Source of the DNA: Fretibacterium sp.
Lineage (GTDB): Bacteria > Synergistota > Synergistia > Synergistales > Aminobacteriaceae
Direction of reading: 5' to 3'
Length of the DNA stretch: 64,000 bases
NCBI GenBank assembly: GCA_024695065.1
Contig: JAILIX010000099.1
Span: forward strand, 30,319-94,318
The notes beneath the pieces were generated by a model. It ran no database searches and was not told the DNA's origin. It saw only the letters and a program-made list of their open reading frames with translations. The first letter of the stretch is position 1; every line of letters starts with the position of its first letter. Made by a program: the position numbers and the translations under genes. Below are positions 44,610 to 52,730 of the stretch, in pieces.

Positions 44610-45992
44610 TCAACGTGCCGCAAGCTGTTCTATCTTCCGTTCCCAGCCGCTCCTCCGGACATGCCACATCATAAGAAGACTGCAGACCAGCCAACCGGCG
44701 GGATAGCCCAGAGCAATGAAGTAAATCGAATGCGTCAGCCGCGAGATGATGAACAAATAAATCTGCCGCAGAAGAACGAAGGAACTCAGCATGATGAACA
44801 TGGGGGTCTTGGCGTCCCCCACCCCGCGCAGCGCCCCGGCATGAATCTGGTTCGTCACGTTCAGGGGATCAAAGATGCTGTTGAGCCGCAGGAACAGCAC
44901 TCCATAGTACAGCACCTGCGCGTCGCGGTTGAAGAGCGACACCATGAAGGGCGCCCCCGCGTAAATGGCGGCAACGATGGCCAGTGTCAGACCAATGGAG
45001 ATCATCATGCACTCCCGGAGTCCCTGGCGTATCCGCTCCGGCTTTCGGGCTCCGGCGTTCTGCCCCACAAAGGTCGTGATGGCCATGGCCATGCTCTGGA
45101 TGGGCAGGATCACAAAGGCATCAATGCGGCTGTAAATGCCCCAGCCGGCTGTGCTGGCCGCGCCGTAGGCGTTGATATAGCCCTGCACGAAAACGTTGGA
45201 GAACCCCGTGACCGCCATCTGGAGGCCCGTGGGCAGCCCCAGCAGAATGACGCGCTTCAGGATGTCACAGTCAATCCTCATCTCGCGCCAGGTGAGACTG
45301 TGTGGCTCATGACTGCGGAACAGCAGCCAGAAGATGATGAGTCCCGACACAAGCTGAGACAGGATGGTGGCGTAGGCCACACCGGCCACACCGGCGTGAA
45401 AGACAATCACGAAGAGGAGGTCCAGCGCAATGTTCAGAATCGACGAGAGGATCAGGAAGAACAGCGGACGCCGTGAGTCCCCCACAGCCCGGAGGATGGC
45501 GGACCCCATGTTGTAGAGCATCAGGCCGATCAGCCCAAGGGAGAATATCCGCAGATAGACGACGGCCTCCCGCATGACGGACTCGGGCGTGTTCATGAGG
45601 CGCAGCAGGGCAGGTGTCGCCATATAGCCCACGACGGACAGGATGAGGGACAACGCCACCGTGGCCACGACAGCGGTGTGGGTCGACTTCCGCAGGTTCA
45701 CCAGGTCCTTCGCGCCGAAGTACTGAGAGATGACGACACTGGCCCCCATGGCCATGCCGATGAAAAGCCCGATGAGGGTGAAAACAATGGAAATGGTGGA
45801 CGTCACGGCCCCCAGCGCGTCCGCGCCGACGAAGTTCCCCACCACAACGCTGTCCACCGTGTTGTAGAGCTGCTGAAAGATGTTCCCGATAAAGAGCGGG
45901 AAAGCGAATGACACAAGGTGCCTCCAGATAACCCCCTCTGTCATGTCCGTCACTGTTGTGTGCGGTTTGCTCGTGAAAAATTTACCCGCCAT
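44610..45992 (-). CDS. MATE-family efflux transporter
   Basis: A 460-aa exporter of the multidrug and toxin extrusion family, driven by Na+ or H+ exchange. It has about twelve transmembrane segments in two halves. Typical segments are FPLFIGNIFQQLYNTVDSVV in helix 1-2 and the mirrored GLPTGLQMAVTGFSNVFVQG in helix 7. The ATG at 45992 (AAGGA seven bases upstream) is preferred over one two codons earlier. A likely -10 box TATAAT lies at 46040-46035. The last 19 codons have been duplicated downstream. Substrate unknown. Confidence 0.92.
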   Translation of the reverse strand: MAGKFFTSKPHTTVTDMTEGVIWRHLVSFAFPLFIGNIFQQLYNTVDSVVVGNFVGADALGAVTSTISIVFTLIGLFIGMAMGASVVISQYFGAKDLVNLRKSTHTAVVATVALSLILSVVGYMATPALLRLMNTPESVMREAVVYLRIFSLGLIGLMLYNMGSAILRAVGDSRRPLFFLILSSILNIALDLLFVIVFHAGVAGVAYATILSQLVSGLIIFWLLFRSHEPHSLTWREMRIDCDILKRVILLGLPTGLQMAVTGFSNVFVQGYINAYGAASTAGWGIYSRIDAFVILPIQSMAMAITTFVGQNAGARKPERIRQGLRECMMISIGLTLAIVAAIYAGAPFMVSLFNRDAQVLYYGVLFLRLNSIFDPLNVTNQIHAGALRGVGDAKTPMFIMLSSFVLLRQIYLFIISRLTHSIYFIALGYPAGWLVCSLLMMWHVRRSGWERKIEQLAAR

Positions 45993-46034
45993 TTCCATTT
46001 CCTTCTATATCCTAAATTTATCTATCCTACTTTT

Positions 46035-46040
46035 ATTATA
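46035..46040 (-). promoter_or_regulatory. Probable -10 box for the MATE gene
   Basis: TATAAT on the minus strand, about 43 bases upstream of the MATE start; no clear -35 match. Confidence 0.4.
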
Positions 46041-46105
46041 TCAACCCTGTCTATCCTGAAAACTACCGGGGCAGCTCCGGCGGGAAGGAGCCCGGGACGG
46101 CAAAG

Positions 46106-48040
46106 TCAATGACGTGTCTCAAAAGACCTCACTTCGTTCTGAATCATCTCCTCAAAGCCCGAAAGAGCGGCGAAGGGGCAGAACTGCGCGGCGCGGGCGG
46201 AAAGGCTCATGGGCGCGCGGGTCGGGGAACAGTGATGGGGCAGGTCAATGATATCCGCGTAGACAACCCGCGGATCAGGCCCCCGTTTCGCGGGGGCAGC
46301 CGCTGTCCTGGCTCTTTGGCCGCCTGTCTCCCCCCCGCGTCCGGTGGGCACTGTCCCTGTCTCCATACTCCCGGCGTGCTTCGTTTTCGCGGGAAGCAAG
46401 GCGTCCCCGCCCGCCCTGTGGCCGCCTATCTGCTCGTTCCGGGCTATCGTGGTGGCGCCTTTTTCCAGATTAAAGCCCCTGATCAGGGCGTTTTTGCCGC
46501 ATTCACTCTGGATGAGCAGCGTGGCCTGCTGTATCCTGCGCTCTCTTTCATCCAGCGCTTCTTCAGCGGCGCGCTCCCTGTCCAGGGCTGCATAATCCGT
46601 GAAGAGCTCCAGCTGCATCGGCTCCTCCGGCGGGATATCCTCCTCGCTGATGACGTTCAGGGCAGCAACGTTGACGCGGCGGATCAGCAAATCCGGGTCA
46701 GCAATCCGGTCAAAGAGGTTCATCATGACCTCCGTGATTCGACGGGTGCTGCTTGTCCAGCGGTCTGTGCTGCCGGTTCCGTGGGCATACCTGGGATGGG
46801 GACGGCCATAATGGTCCGGAGTTACAACTCCGGTGTACCTCCGGCCCGTTTTCGCCACGATGCAGACGGAGTCCCCGATGGTTTTTCCCTGGCGGACCAC
46901 TGTGAGGCTCCTGCGGTCATAGCCGATATTCAGCCCGATTTTTTTCGTCACAACGCCCCTGCGGACCATGTCCAGGGTCAGAAGCTCCGTCATTTCCCGG
47001 ACGATAAGCCGGCCCTTCTCAAAGTCATAGGGCTCCATGAGCACCTGCCCCGAGGAAAGGCTGCCGGACTGCGGCTTATAAGCTTTTATCGTGGAGATCC
47101 CCGTGGGCTCCCAGCCCCAGGCATGGTCGATTATCAGCTCCGCGTTGATGCCAAAGGCACCGTACAGCTGCCCCTCATCCTTCACACTCAGCCTCGCGGC
47201 GTCGCCCATGGTGCGGCACCCCAGAGAAGCCAGACGCTTTGCGATACCGGGGCCAATGCGCCAGAAGTCCGTCAGCTGTCCGTGGCTCCACAGTTTTTCC
47301 CGGTAACTCCGCTCGTCCAGCTCCGCAATCCGCACGCCGTCACTGTCCGCCGGTATGTGTTTCGCGACGATATCCATGGCGATTTTCGCCAGGTACAGAT
47401 TGGTCCCTATTCCCGCCGTGGCGGTGATTCCTGTCTCCCGGTGGGGGTTTCAGGGGGTCTTTTCCCCCTGAGCTTCAATGAGGACCTCGCGTATCATCGT
47501 CAGGACAAGCTCCCGCGCGGCAACGCCATCGTATTTCATATAGGGGGTGATATCCATGAAGCATTCGTCAATGCTGTAAACATGGATGTCGTCCGGGCTG
47601 ATGTGCCTCATGCAGATTGAGAAAATCTTTGCGCTGACTCTTTCGTAGCGTTTCATCCGCGGCGGCGCCACAATGCAGGCCAGCCTGAGGGACGGGTCAG
47701 AGGCCAGAGCGTCCGCGCTGCAAGACGAGGACGTGAAGCAGTTCCTGCCATCCTTCCCCCTGGGGAGAAGCCCCAGACGGCAGGCCTTTCTGAACCGTTC
47801 GGCGTTGATCTCCCTCACACGCTGAATAACCTCAAACAGCCGGGCGCGGCCCCCGATTCCGTGGGCCTTGAGAGAGGGGGAAACGGCAAGACAGATGGTT
47901 TTCTCCGTCCTTGACGGGTCCGCGACGACAAGATTCGTCGTGAGCGCGTCGAGGTTTCGGTCGCAACACTCCACAGAAGCGTAGAACGATTTCAGATCGA
48001 TGCAGGCATAGGTTTTCTGCCCGCCGGCAGCTTTGTTCAT
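46106..48040 (-). pseudogene. Y-family DNA polymerase (UmuC/DinB-like) interrupted by a palindromic repeat
   Basis: Translesion polymerase in two pieces that are in the same frame. The N-terminal part (48040-47450) has IDLKSFYASVE and the catalytic SIDECFMD; it ends ELVLTMIREVL, runs into a repeat and stops at TGA (47450-47452). The downstream part resumes at RETGITATAGIGTNLYLAKI and continues through the helix-hairpin-helix (FWRIGPGIAKRLASLG) and little-finger regions. Removing the 39 bases 47441-47479 restores one uninterrupted protein. The C-terminus adds a YolD-like segment (RAAQFCPFAALSGFE). Start ATG at 48040, AAAGGA upstream. Probably non-functional unless the TGA is read through. Confidence 0.85.
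47441..47479 (-). repeat. Palindromic repeat inserted in the Y-family polymerase gene
   Basis: On the minus strand: ATTGAAGCTCAGGGGG, AAAAGA, then CCCCCTGAAACCCCCAC, 39 bases. It matches the copies at 44.3-44.6 kb in sequence and orientation pattern. Being 13 codons long it keeps the reading frame but brings a TGA stop. Confidence 0.85.
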
Positions 48041-48121
48041 CGTCAGATTCCTTTCCCCCACGACGCTTTCCTGGGCTGACTGCCTCCGGCCCCCGGAAAG
48101 CGCCGGAAGGAAAGGGGCGCG

Positions 48122-48559
48122 TCACAGGATGTCCGAGTCCGTCAGGCGGGCAAAGACATCCTCTCCCACTCTGTACAGCTCAAACCTTCCCATCACGGTA
48201 ATTTCCTCCCCAATCCGGGGATAATCCCGCGGGTACTCGTAATCACTTTTCAGCACAAAGTCCAGCCCCACAGCACAGCAGGCCGCAGCGTCCGTCAGGA
48301 TAACGCCGCAGAGCTGCTCGCCCGTTTCCTCATCCTTCACGCAGTCGAACTGCCCCCGCAGCCTGATCATCTTGCCGACATAGGCTTCCGGATCCGTGAA
48401 TATGTTGAAAAGGCCCGTGTAGGCCATCATGCTGTTTAGCTCTGTGAGGTCAAGGTCTGCCTTCGGCGGATTTTCCAGACGTCTCTGCGCTCCCCCTGCA
48501 GCAAGAGGAACGCTGGTCAGGAACAAAACCAAAAGCAGAACGCCGCAGATTTTTTTCAT
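48122..48559 (-). CDS. Exported small protein of the zinc-type ABC operon, OB-fold-like
   Basis: A 145-aa protein with a signal peptide (MKKICGVLLLVLFLTSVPLA) and a mature domain with strands YVGKMIRLRGQFDC, GVILTDAAACCAVGLDFVL and IGEEITVMGRFELYRVGED, which looks like an OB fold. No named family is recognised. A paired cysteine (ACCAVG) could hold a metal. It overlaps znuB by four bases (ATGA) and has GGGAGG nine bases before the ATG, so it belongs to the metal uptake operon; a zinc-handling role is inferred from that. Confidence 0.75.
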   Translation of the reverse strand: MKKICGVLLLVLFLTSVPLAAGGAQRRLENPPKADLDLTELNSMMAYTGLFNIFTDPEAYVGKMIRLRGQFDCVKDEETGEQLCGVILTDAAACCAVGLDFVLKSDYEYPRDYPRIGEEITVMGRFELYRVGEDVFARLTDSDIL

Positions 48560-49410
48560 CCTTTTGTGCCTCCCTTCACTTTTCCCAGCACAAAAAACAC
48601 ACCGAAGGCCGCCATATCCGCCGCGACAATGGTTGACCCCACCGGTGTCCCGGCAAGGATGGCTGTTGTCAGCCCCAGCAGGGCACAGGCTACAGACAGG
48701 CACACGGAGCAGATTGTTACGGACAGGAAACTCCGGAATACCCGCATGGCCGACAGTGCCGGGAAGATAACCAGGGCTGAGATCAGCAGAGAACCCACCA
48801 GATTCATTGCCAGCACAATCACCACTGCCACGACCACCGCAATGATCAGGTTGTAGACGTCTGCCTTCGCGCCCGTTGCCCGGGCAAAATCCTCGTCAAA
48901 GGTGACGGCGAAGATCTTGTGATAAAAGAAAATAAACACCGCTGCCACCGCCACGGAAAGGACAACGCAAAGCCACACGTCCCCCGGGGTCAGCGTTAAA
49001 ATGGAGGTTGATCCAAACAGCGTGGTGCAGACGTCCCCCGATAAATTGGACGATGTGGAGAAAACATTCATCATGAGATAACCAAGGGCAAGGGAGCCCA
49101 CGGAGACCATCGCCACCGCGGCATCCCCCCGGATTGTGGCATTTTGCCCCGTCCGCAGCAGGAACACCGCACAGAGCACCGTCACAGCCAGGACCACAGG
49201 CATATCGTCCGACAGCCCCATGACGGAGGCGGCCGCCATCGCGCCAAAGGCCACATGAGAAAGGCCGTCGCCAATAAACGAAAAACGTTTCAGCACCAGC
49301 GTCACGCCCAGCAGAGAGGAGCACAGGGCAATCAGCACCCCCACCACCAGCGCGTACCGGACAAAGGGGAACTGCCAGTACAGCACGATTTTATCCAGAA
49401 CCCCGCTCAT
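48556..49410 (-). CDS. znuB: Zinc/manganese-type ABC transporter permease
   Basis: A 284-aa membrane permease of the ABC-3 family with about eight helices. GVTLVLKRFSFIGDGLSHVAFGAM is the conserved N-terminal segment of the ZnuB/MntB group; MNLVGSLLISALVIFPALSAM is the later one. It overlaps the ATPase gene by four bases. Zinc is favoured over manganese because the partner binding protein has a very His-rich loop. Confidence 0.92.
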   Translation of the reverse strand: MSGVLDKIVLYWQFPFVRYALVVGVLIALCSSLLGVTLVLKRFSFIGDGLSHVAFGAMAAASVMGLSDDMPVVLAVTVLCAVFLLRTGQNATIRGDAAVAMVSVGSLALGYLMMNVFSTSSNLSGDVCTTLFGSTSILTLTPGDVWLCVVLSVAVAAVFIFFYHKIFAVTFDEDFARATGAKADVYNLIIAVVVAVVIVLAMNLVGSLLISALVIFPALSAMRVFRSFLSVTICSVCLSVACALLGLTTAILAGTPVGSTIVAADMAAFGVFFVLGKVKGGTKG

Positions 49411-50087
49411 TTCAGAGCCTCCCCGCTCTCAGCGTACTGCTGCTTCGTTCCGTAAAACACGGATTTTCCGATGCGCAGGACGTGGCTGGCGTACCTCAGC
49501 GCGGGCTCCACATCATGGGAGACCATGACCACCGTGAGGCCCTCCCGGTTCAGTTCCTCAAGGACCCGATACATCTCCGCGGCCGATTGCTGGTCAAGGC
49601 CGGACACAGGCTCGTCAAGAAACAGGGCCTTCTGCGCCGCGCACAGAGCCCGGGCAAACAAAACCCGCTGCTGCTGACCGCCGGACAGTTCCCGGTAACA
49701 CTTCCCCGCAAGGGACCCAACCCCCATCTTCCGCATGGCATCGGCCGCCAGACGCTTCTCACTGCCGTTGTAGAACGGGCGCAGCCCGCACCGTCCCTGG
49801 CACCCGGACAGGACGACCTCCCGCACAGACGCCGGGAAATCTCTCTGCGCCGCGGTCTGCTGGGGCAGATACCCCACCTCCCGGGGCCGGATTCCGTCGC
49901 CCATCGCAACGGTTCCGCGCACCGCGGGCACCAGCCCCAGCATCGTCTTCAGCAGCGTGCTCTTCCCAGAGCCGTTCTCCCCGATAACGCAAAGGTAGTC
50001 CCCGGCGCTGACCTCAAGATTCAGGCCGCTTATGAACACGCCCCCGCCATATCCCAGCGACAAATCCCGACATACGAACTGCGCCAT
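49407..50087 (-). CDS. znuC: Zinc/manganese-type ABC transporter ATPase
   Basis: A 226-aa ATPase for the metal permease. Walker A GENGSGKST (36-44), Q-loop YLPQQTAAQRDFP, signature LSGGQQQRVLFARAL, Walker B ALFLDEPVSGLD and switch MVSHD are intact. It lies nine bases after znuA and overlaps znuB. Confidence 0.93.
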   Translation of the reverse strand: MAQFVCRDLSLGYGGGVFISGLNLEVSAGDYLCVIGENGSGKSTLLKTMLGLVPAVRGTVAMGDGIRPREVGYLPQQTAAQRDFPASVREVVLSGCQGRCGLRPFYNGSEKRLAADAMRKMGVGSLAGKCYRELSGGQQQRVLFARALCAAQKALFLDEPVSGLDQQSAAEMYRVLEELNREGLTVVMVSHDVEPALRYASHVLRIGKSVFYGTKQQYAESGEALK

Positions 50088-50096
50088 TTCGATAAC

Positions 50097-51161
50097 CTAA
50101 TTCAACGCGATTTTCAGCGTCTCAAGATTCTCTTTCATGATGGAAAGATAGCCGGCGCCTTTCTCAGCGTCCTTTAGAGTCGTGGACTGCATGGAGTTCA
50201 GACAAAGCACCTGCTGGTTCTTTGCCCGGGTATTGGCGACGACTGTCCTGGCGATCTGATGACGCACGTTCTCAAGGGTCAGCACACAGGGCAGCCCCAG
50301 TTCGTCCACCTTGCCCGCAAGGAACATCACTGTCTCAAAGCTGGCCTCGGACTCCGCGGAACAGCCGGCAAACGCCGCGTAATACTTCAGGCCGTAATCG
50401 TCCATCAGGTACCGGAACGGGAACCGGTCAGCGAACAGGAGCACCTTTCGCGCCGCCTTTTCACAGACAGTCTGGTATTCCCTGTCAAGGGAAAGCAGTT
50501 TCCCGCTAAATTGTTCCGCATTCGCGGCATAATTATCCTTATGGTCCGGGTCAATCCCTGAAAGAGTCTGAGCGATACATCTGCACAGGAATCCGGCGTT
50601 CCTCAGCGAGAGCCAGATATGCTCGTCGGGCTCCTCCCCGTGATGCTCCTCATGTTCATGTTCATGTTCATGCTCGTGTTCATGTTCATGATCGTGGTCA
50701 TGATCGTGTTCATGCTCATGTTCGTGGTCATGCTCATGATCGTGTTCGTGTTCGTGTTCATGTTCATGATCGTGGTCATGCTCCATCCCCTCCACAATCT
50801 CCTCCATTTTTACGGAGGATCCAAGGATGTCCATGAGGTTCATCACCACACGCTTCTTGTTCACGACGTTTTTCAGGGCGTCCTCAACCCATCCGTCAGA
50901 GTCCCCTCCCACGTAGATGAAGAGGTCGCAGTCCGCGATTTTCACCATATCGTCGACAGTGGGCTGATAGCTGTGCAGGTCCACGCCGCTGTTCAGGAGC
51001 AGTGTGATATCCGCGCCGGTGCCGGCCGTTATCTGGCGAACCCAGTCGTACTCCGGAAAGATGGTCGTCACAATCCGCAGGCCGCTCTTCTCTGCCCCAT
51101 AAGCCCCGTCTGAACACAACGCAGCAAAAATGAAAAACACCGTCATCAATATCTTTTTCAT
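50097..51161 (-). CDS. znuA: Zinc ABC transporter substrate-binding protein with a 24-His loop
   Basis: Exported cluster A-I metal receptor, 354 aa with signal peptide MKKILMTVFFIFAALCSDGA. Ligand positions include His63 (GVDLHSYQPT) and His181 (DEHIWLSL). Between them, residues 128-174 form a loop of alternating His and Asp/Glu with 24 His, far longer than in most ZnuA proteins; such loops bind extra zinc and tune delivery. The DNA behind it is a degenerate run of 6-base units (50640-50780) and may vary in length. GGGAGG lies 12 bases before the ATG. First transporter gene of the operon. Confidence 0.93.
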   Translation of the reverse strand: MKKILMTVFFIFAALCSDGAYGAEKSGLRIVTTIFPEYDWVRQITAGTGADITLLLNSGVDLHSYQPTVDDMVKIADCDLFIYVGGDSDGWVEDALKNVVNKKRVVMNLMDILGSSVKMEEIVEGMEHDHDHEHEHEHEHDHEHDHEHEHEHDHDHDHEHEHEHEHEHEHEEHHGEEPDEHIWLSLRNAGFLCRCIAQTLSGIDPDHKDNYAANAEQFSGKLLSLDREYQTVCEKAARKVLLFADRFPFRYLMDDYGLKYYAAFAGCSAESEASFETVMFLAGKVDELGLPCVLTLENVRHQIARTVVANTRAKNQQVLCLNSMQSTTLKDAEKGAGYLSIMKENLETLKIALN

Positions 51162-51269
51162 GGAAATGTCAAACCTCCCGCCTGAAAAGGCAAACAACAA
51201 AAGCCCTCCGCTGCGCCCGCCGGGGCAGCGGGAAGGCAAACCCTGTTTCCGCCTGTTTTCGGATGATTT

Positions 51270-51563
51270 TTAATTCGAAAGTTTGACTTTCAGAGTTATC
51301 AGTGTCAGACAGAGGCAGACAGCATCAGCAAGCCGCACGGCGAAGGAACCGGCCGCCGCGACAGGCCCCGCCGGGACAAAGACCGCAAGGACCAGCCCAA
51401 ACTTCAGCGCATTTGCGCATACGGCCATCTGCCGGCAGATGGGACAGTCCTCACCCGTACAGTCATGCTCCGCCTCAACAGCGATAAAGGCCACGGAGAA
51501 AAGCGCGACAAGAACAAACAGAGCCGCCAGCACCCCGGCCCCCAGACGTTTTTTTTCTATCAC
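51270..51563 (-). CDS. Small membrane protein with Cys/His metal-binding motif, head of zinc operon
   Basis: A 97-aa protein with an N-terminal hydrophobic segment (about 9-30), then HDCTGEDCPICRQMAVC, a His and four Cys in a spacing suited to zinc, and a second hydrophobic region. No family name is recognised. The GTG start at 51563 is preferred because GGGGGGAAGG stands upstream; a longer frame starts within the promoter repeats. It lies 109 bases before znuA in the same direction, so it probably takes part in zinc sensing or transfer. Confidence 0.7.
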   Translation of the reverse strand: MIEKKRLGAGVLAALFVLVALFSVAFIAVEAEHDCTGEDCPICRQMAVCANALKFGLVLAVFVPAGPVAAAGSFAVRLADAVCLCLTLITLKVKLSN

Positions 51564-51582
51564 CGCGCCTTCCCCCCTTCCT

Positions 51583-51618
51583 TCAAAAAATGCACATTTC
51601 ATTATATCAAAAAATGCA
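51583..51618 (-). promoter_or_regulatory. Promoter with paired direct repeats for the zinc operon
   Basis: TATAAT (minus strand, 51606-51601) lies between two exact copies of TGCATTTTTTGA (51618-51607 and 51594-51583), 24 bases apart. Direct repeats around a -10 box suggest a metal-responsive repressor site. No consensus Zur palindrome is evident. Confidence 0.55.
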
Positions 51619-51803
51619 ATACCCAAAAACGCAGGTCAGGAGGGGCCAGTTTCTGCCGGCGCGCAGGAAGCCGGCCGCAGCAGGATTTCCCCATCCACCC
51701 CCTATATATAATGGATAAAAGGAATGATTTATATTGACCTTAAATGGCTGAACACCATGGACAGCAGGCAGAGGTTTTTTCGTCAGGGAATGTTGGCCTG
51801 CAG

Positions 51804-51842
51804 CAGAAAAGCCTGAATATCCTATGGTGTGCCCATATCCGG
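51804..51842 (-). pseudogene. Degenerate 3' remnant of a TIGR04282-type glycosyltransferase gene
   Basis: About 32 of 39 bases match 52137-52175, the segment encoding DIDTPEDVQAFLSQ in the intact gene next door. Here it reads PDMGTP, a stop, then DIQAFLLQ. It lies in a 455-base gap (51619-52073) that has no intact gene; the rest of the gap shows no recognisable homology. Confidence 0.55.
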
Positions 51843-52073
51843 TATGAACCGCTGAACTTCAGCCTAACGGCGGCATCCCTGTCTGAGACCTGCTCAGCGG
51901 CACCAGCGAGACGGGAATCCGGAAAGTCCATCGCAGCAGAGAAGCATAGGCTTCATCCCCGCGACAGCGGAGAGTTCAGCGCGCCCGGCCAGGCTGGGAC
52001 ACATTCACCTGAAGGAAATTAAAACGACAATTCCGGCTGCACCCGGGTTAAGGCTCTTCTTCAGCGAACCCCA

Positions 52074-52730
52074 TTACTTCTGAAAAAGACTGAACAAAAA
52101 ATCTCTTGTCCGGCTGGACCGTGAGGAGGGCTGCGACAGAAAAGCCTGAACATCCTCCGGCGTGTCGATATCCGGCAGCGCGTCGGCCAGCGTGCAGGAC
52201 CCTCCCCGATTCCGGATATGTGCCAGCGTGGCGTGAAGCACGTCTTTTCCGCCCCAGGAGGAAATGTCGAACGCCTCCGGAGTAAATCGTCTCATCCCGA
52301 TAAGCCAGTAACCGCCATCCAGCGAGGGCCCCAGAACAACGTCCGAATCATTCAGTCCGATAAACGCCTGACGGATGTTATCAGGACTGACGGAAGGGAT
52401 GTCCGTCCCCATAAGGCAGACCCTCCTGTACCCGGCATCAAAGGCCTCACGCATTGCCTGGCACATCCTCTCTCCCAGGCTGCCGGCACATTGCCTGCGC
52501 CGGTGAAAGAACGGCGGAATCAGCGCGGCATAGTCCTCAATCCCTCCGCTGCCCGTCCAGTAAAGGAAAATATCCGCCCCGGAGCGGAGCTCCGACACAG
52601 CGGGGAAGATGTCAGCCCACATCGCGCGGTGCAGATCCTCACGCTGCTGCTCATTCAGCAGGGGAGCCAGCCGCGTCTTTGTCTCCCTGCCAATGGGGAG
52701 CCGTGAAAAGAGAATCAGCGCGTTATCCAT
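52074..52730 (-). CDS. TIGR04282-family glycosyltransferase-like protein (arsenosugar-type cluster)
   Basis: A 218-aa nucleotidyl/glycosyltransferase-fold protein. MDNALILFSRLPIGRETKTRL, VCLMGTDIPSVSPDNIRQAF and VLGPSLDGGYWLIGMRR are the marks of the TIGR04282 group, which is found beside ArsS-like radical SAM genes. The ATG at 52730 overlaps the stop of the upstream glycosyltransferase by eight bases. Likely role: transfer or activation of a sugar in the pathway encoded by the cluster; the real donor and acceptor are unknown. Confidence 0.87.
   Translation of the reverse strand: MDNALILFSRLPIGRETKTRLAPLLNEQQREDLHRAMWADIFPAVSELRSGADIFLYWTGSGGIEDYAALIPPFFHRRRQCAGSLGERMCQAMREAFDAGYRRVCLMGTDIPSVSPDNIRQAFIGLNDSDVVLGPSLDGGYWLIGMRRFTPEAFDISSWGGKDVLHATLAHIRNRGGSCTLADALPDIDTPEDVQAFLSQPSSRSSRTRDFLFSLFQK

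Noticed and set aside
46066..46095. Terminator below the polymerase pseudogene
   Set aside because: An imperfect GC-rich stem with a bulge and no U-tract; too weak to call.
47450..47452. TGA in the Y-family polymerase as a selenocysteine or recoded codon
   Set aside because: The TGA lies inside an inserted palindromic repeat that occurs elsewhere in non-coding DNA. There is no reason to expect a conserved residue there, and the downstream hairpin is the repeat's own.
50640..50780. CRISPR-like or microsatellite array
   Set aside because: The short units are in frame and encode the His/Asp/Glu loop of ZnuA; there are no spacers.
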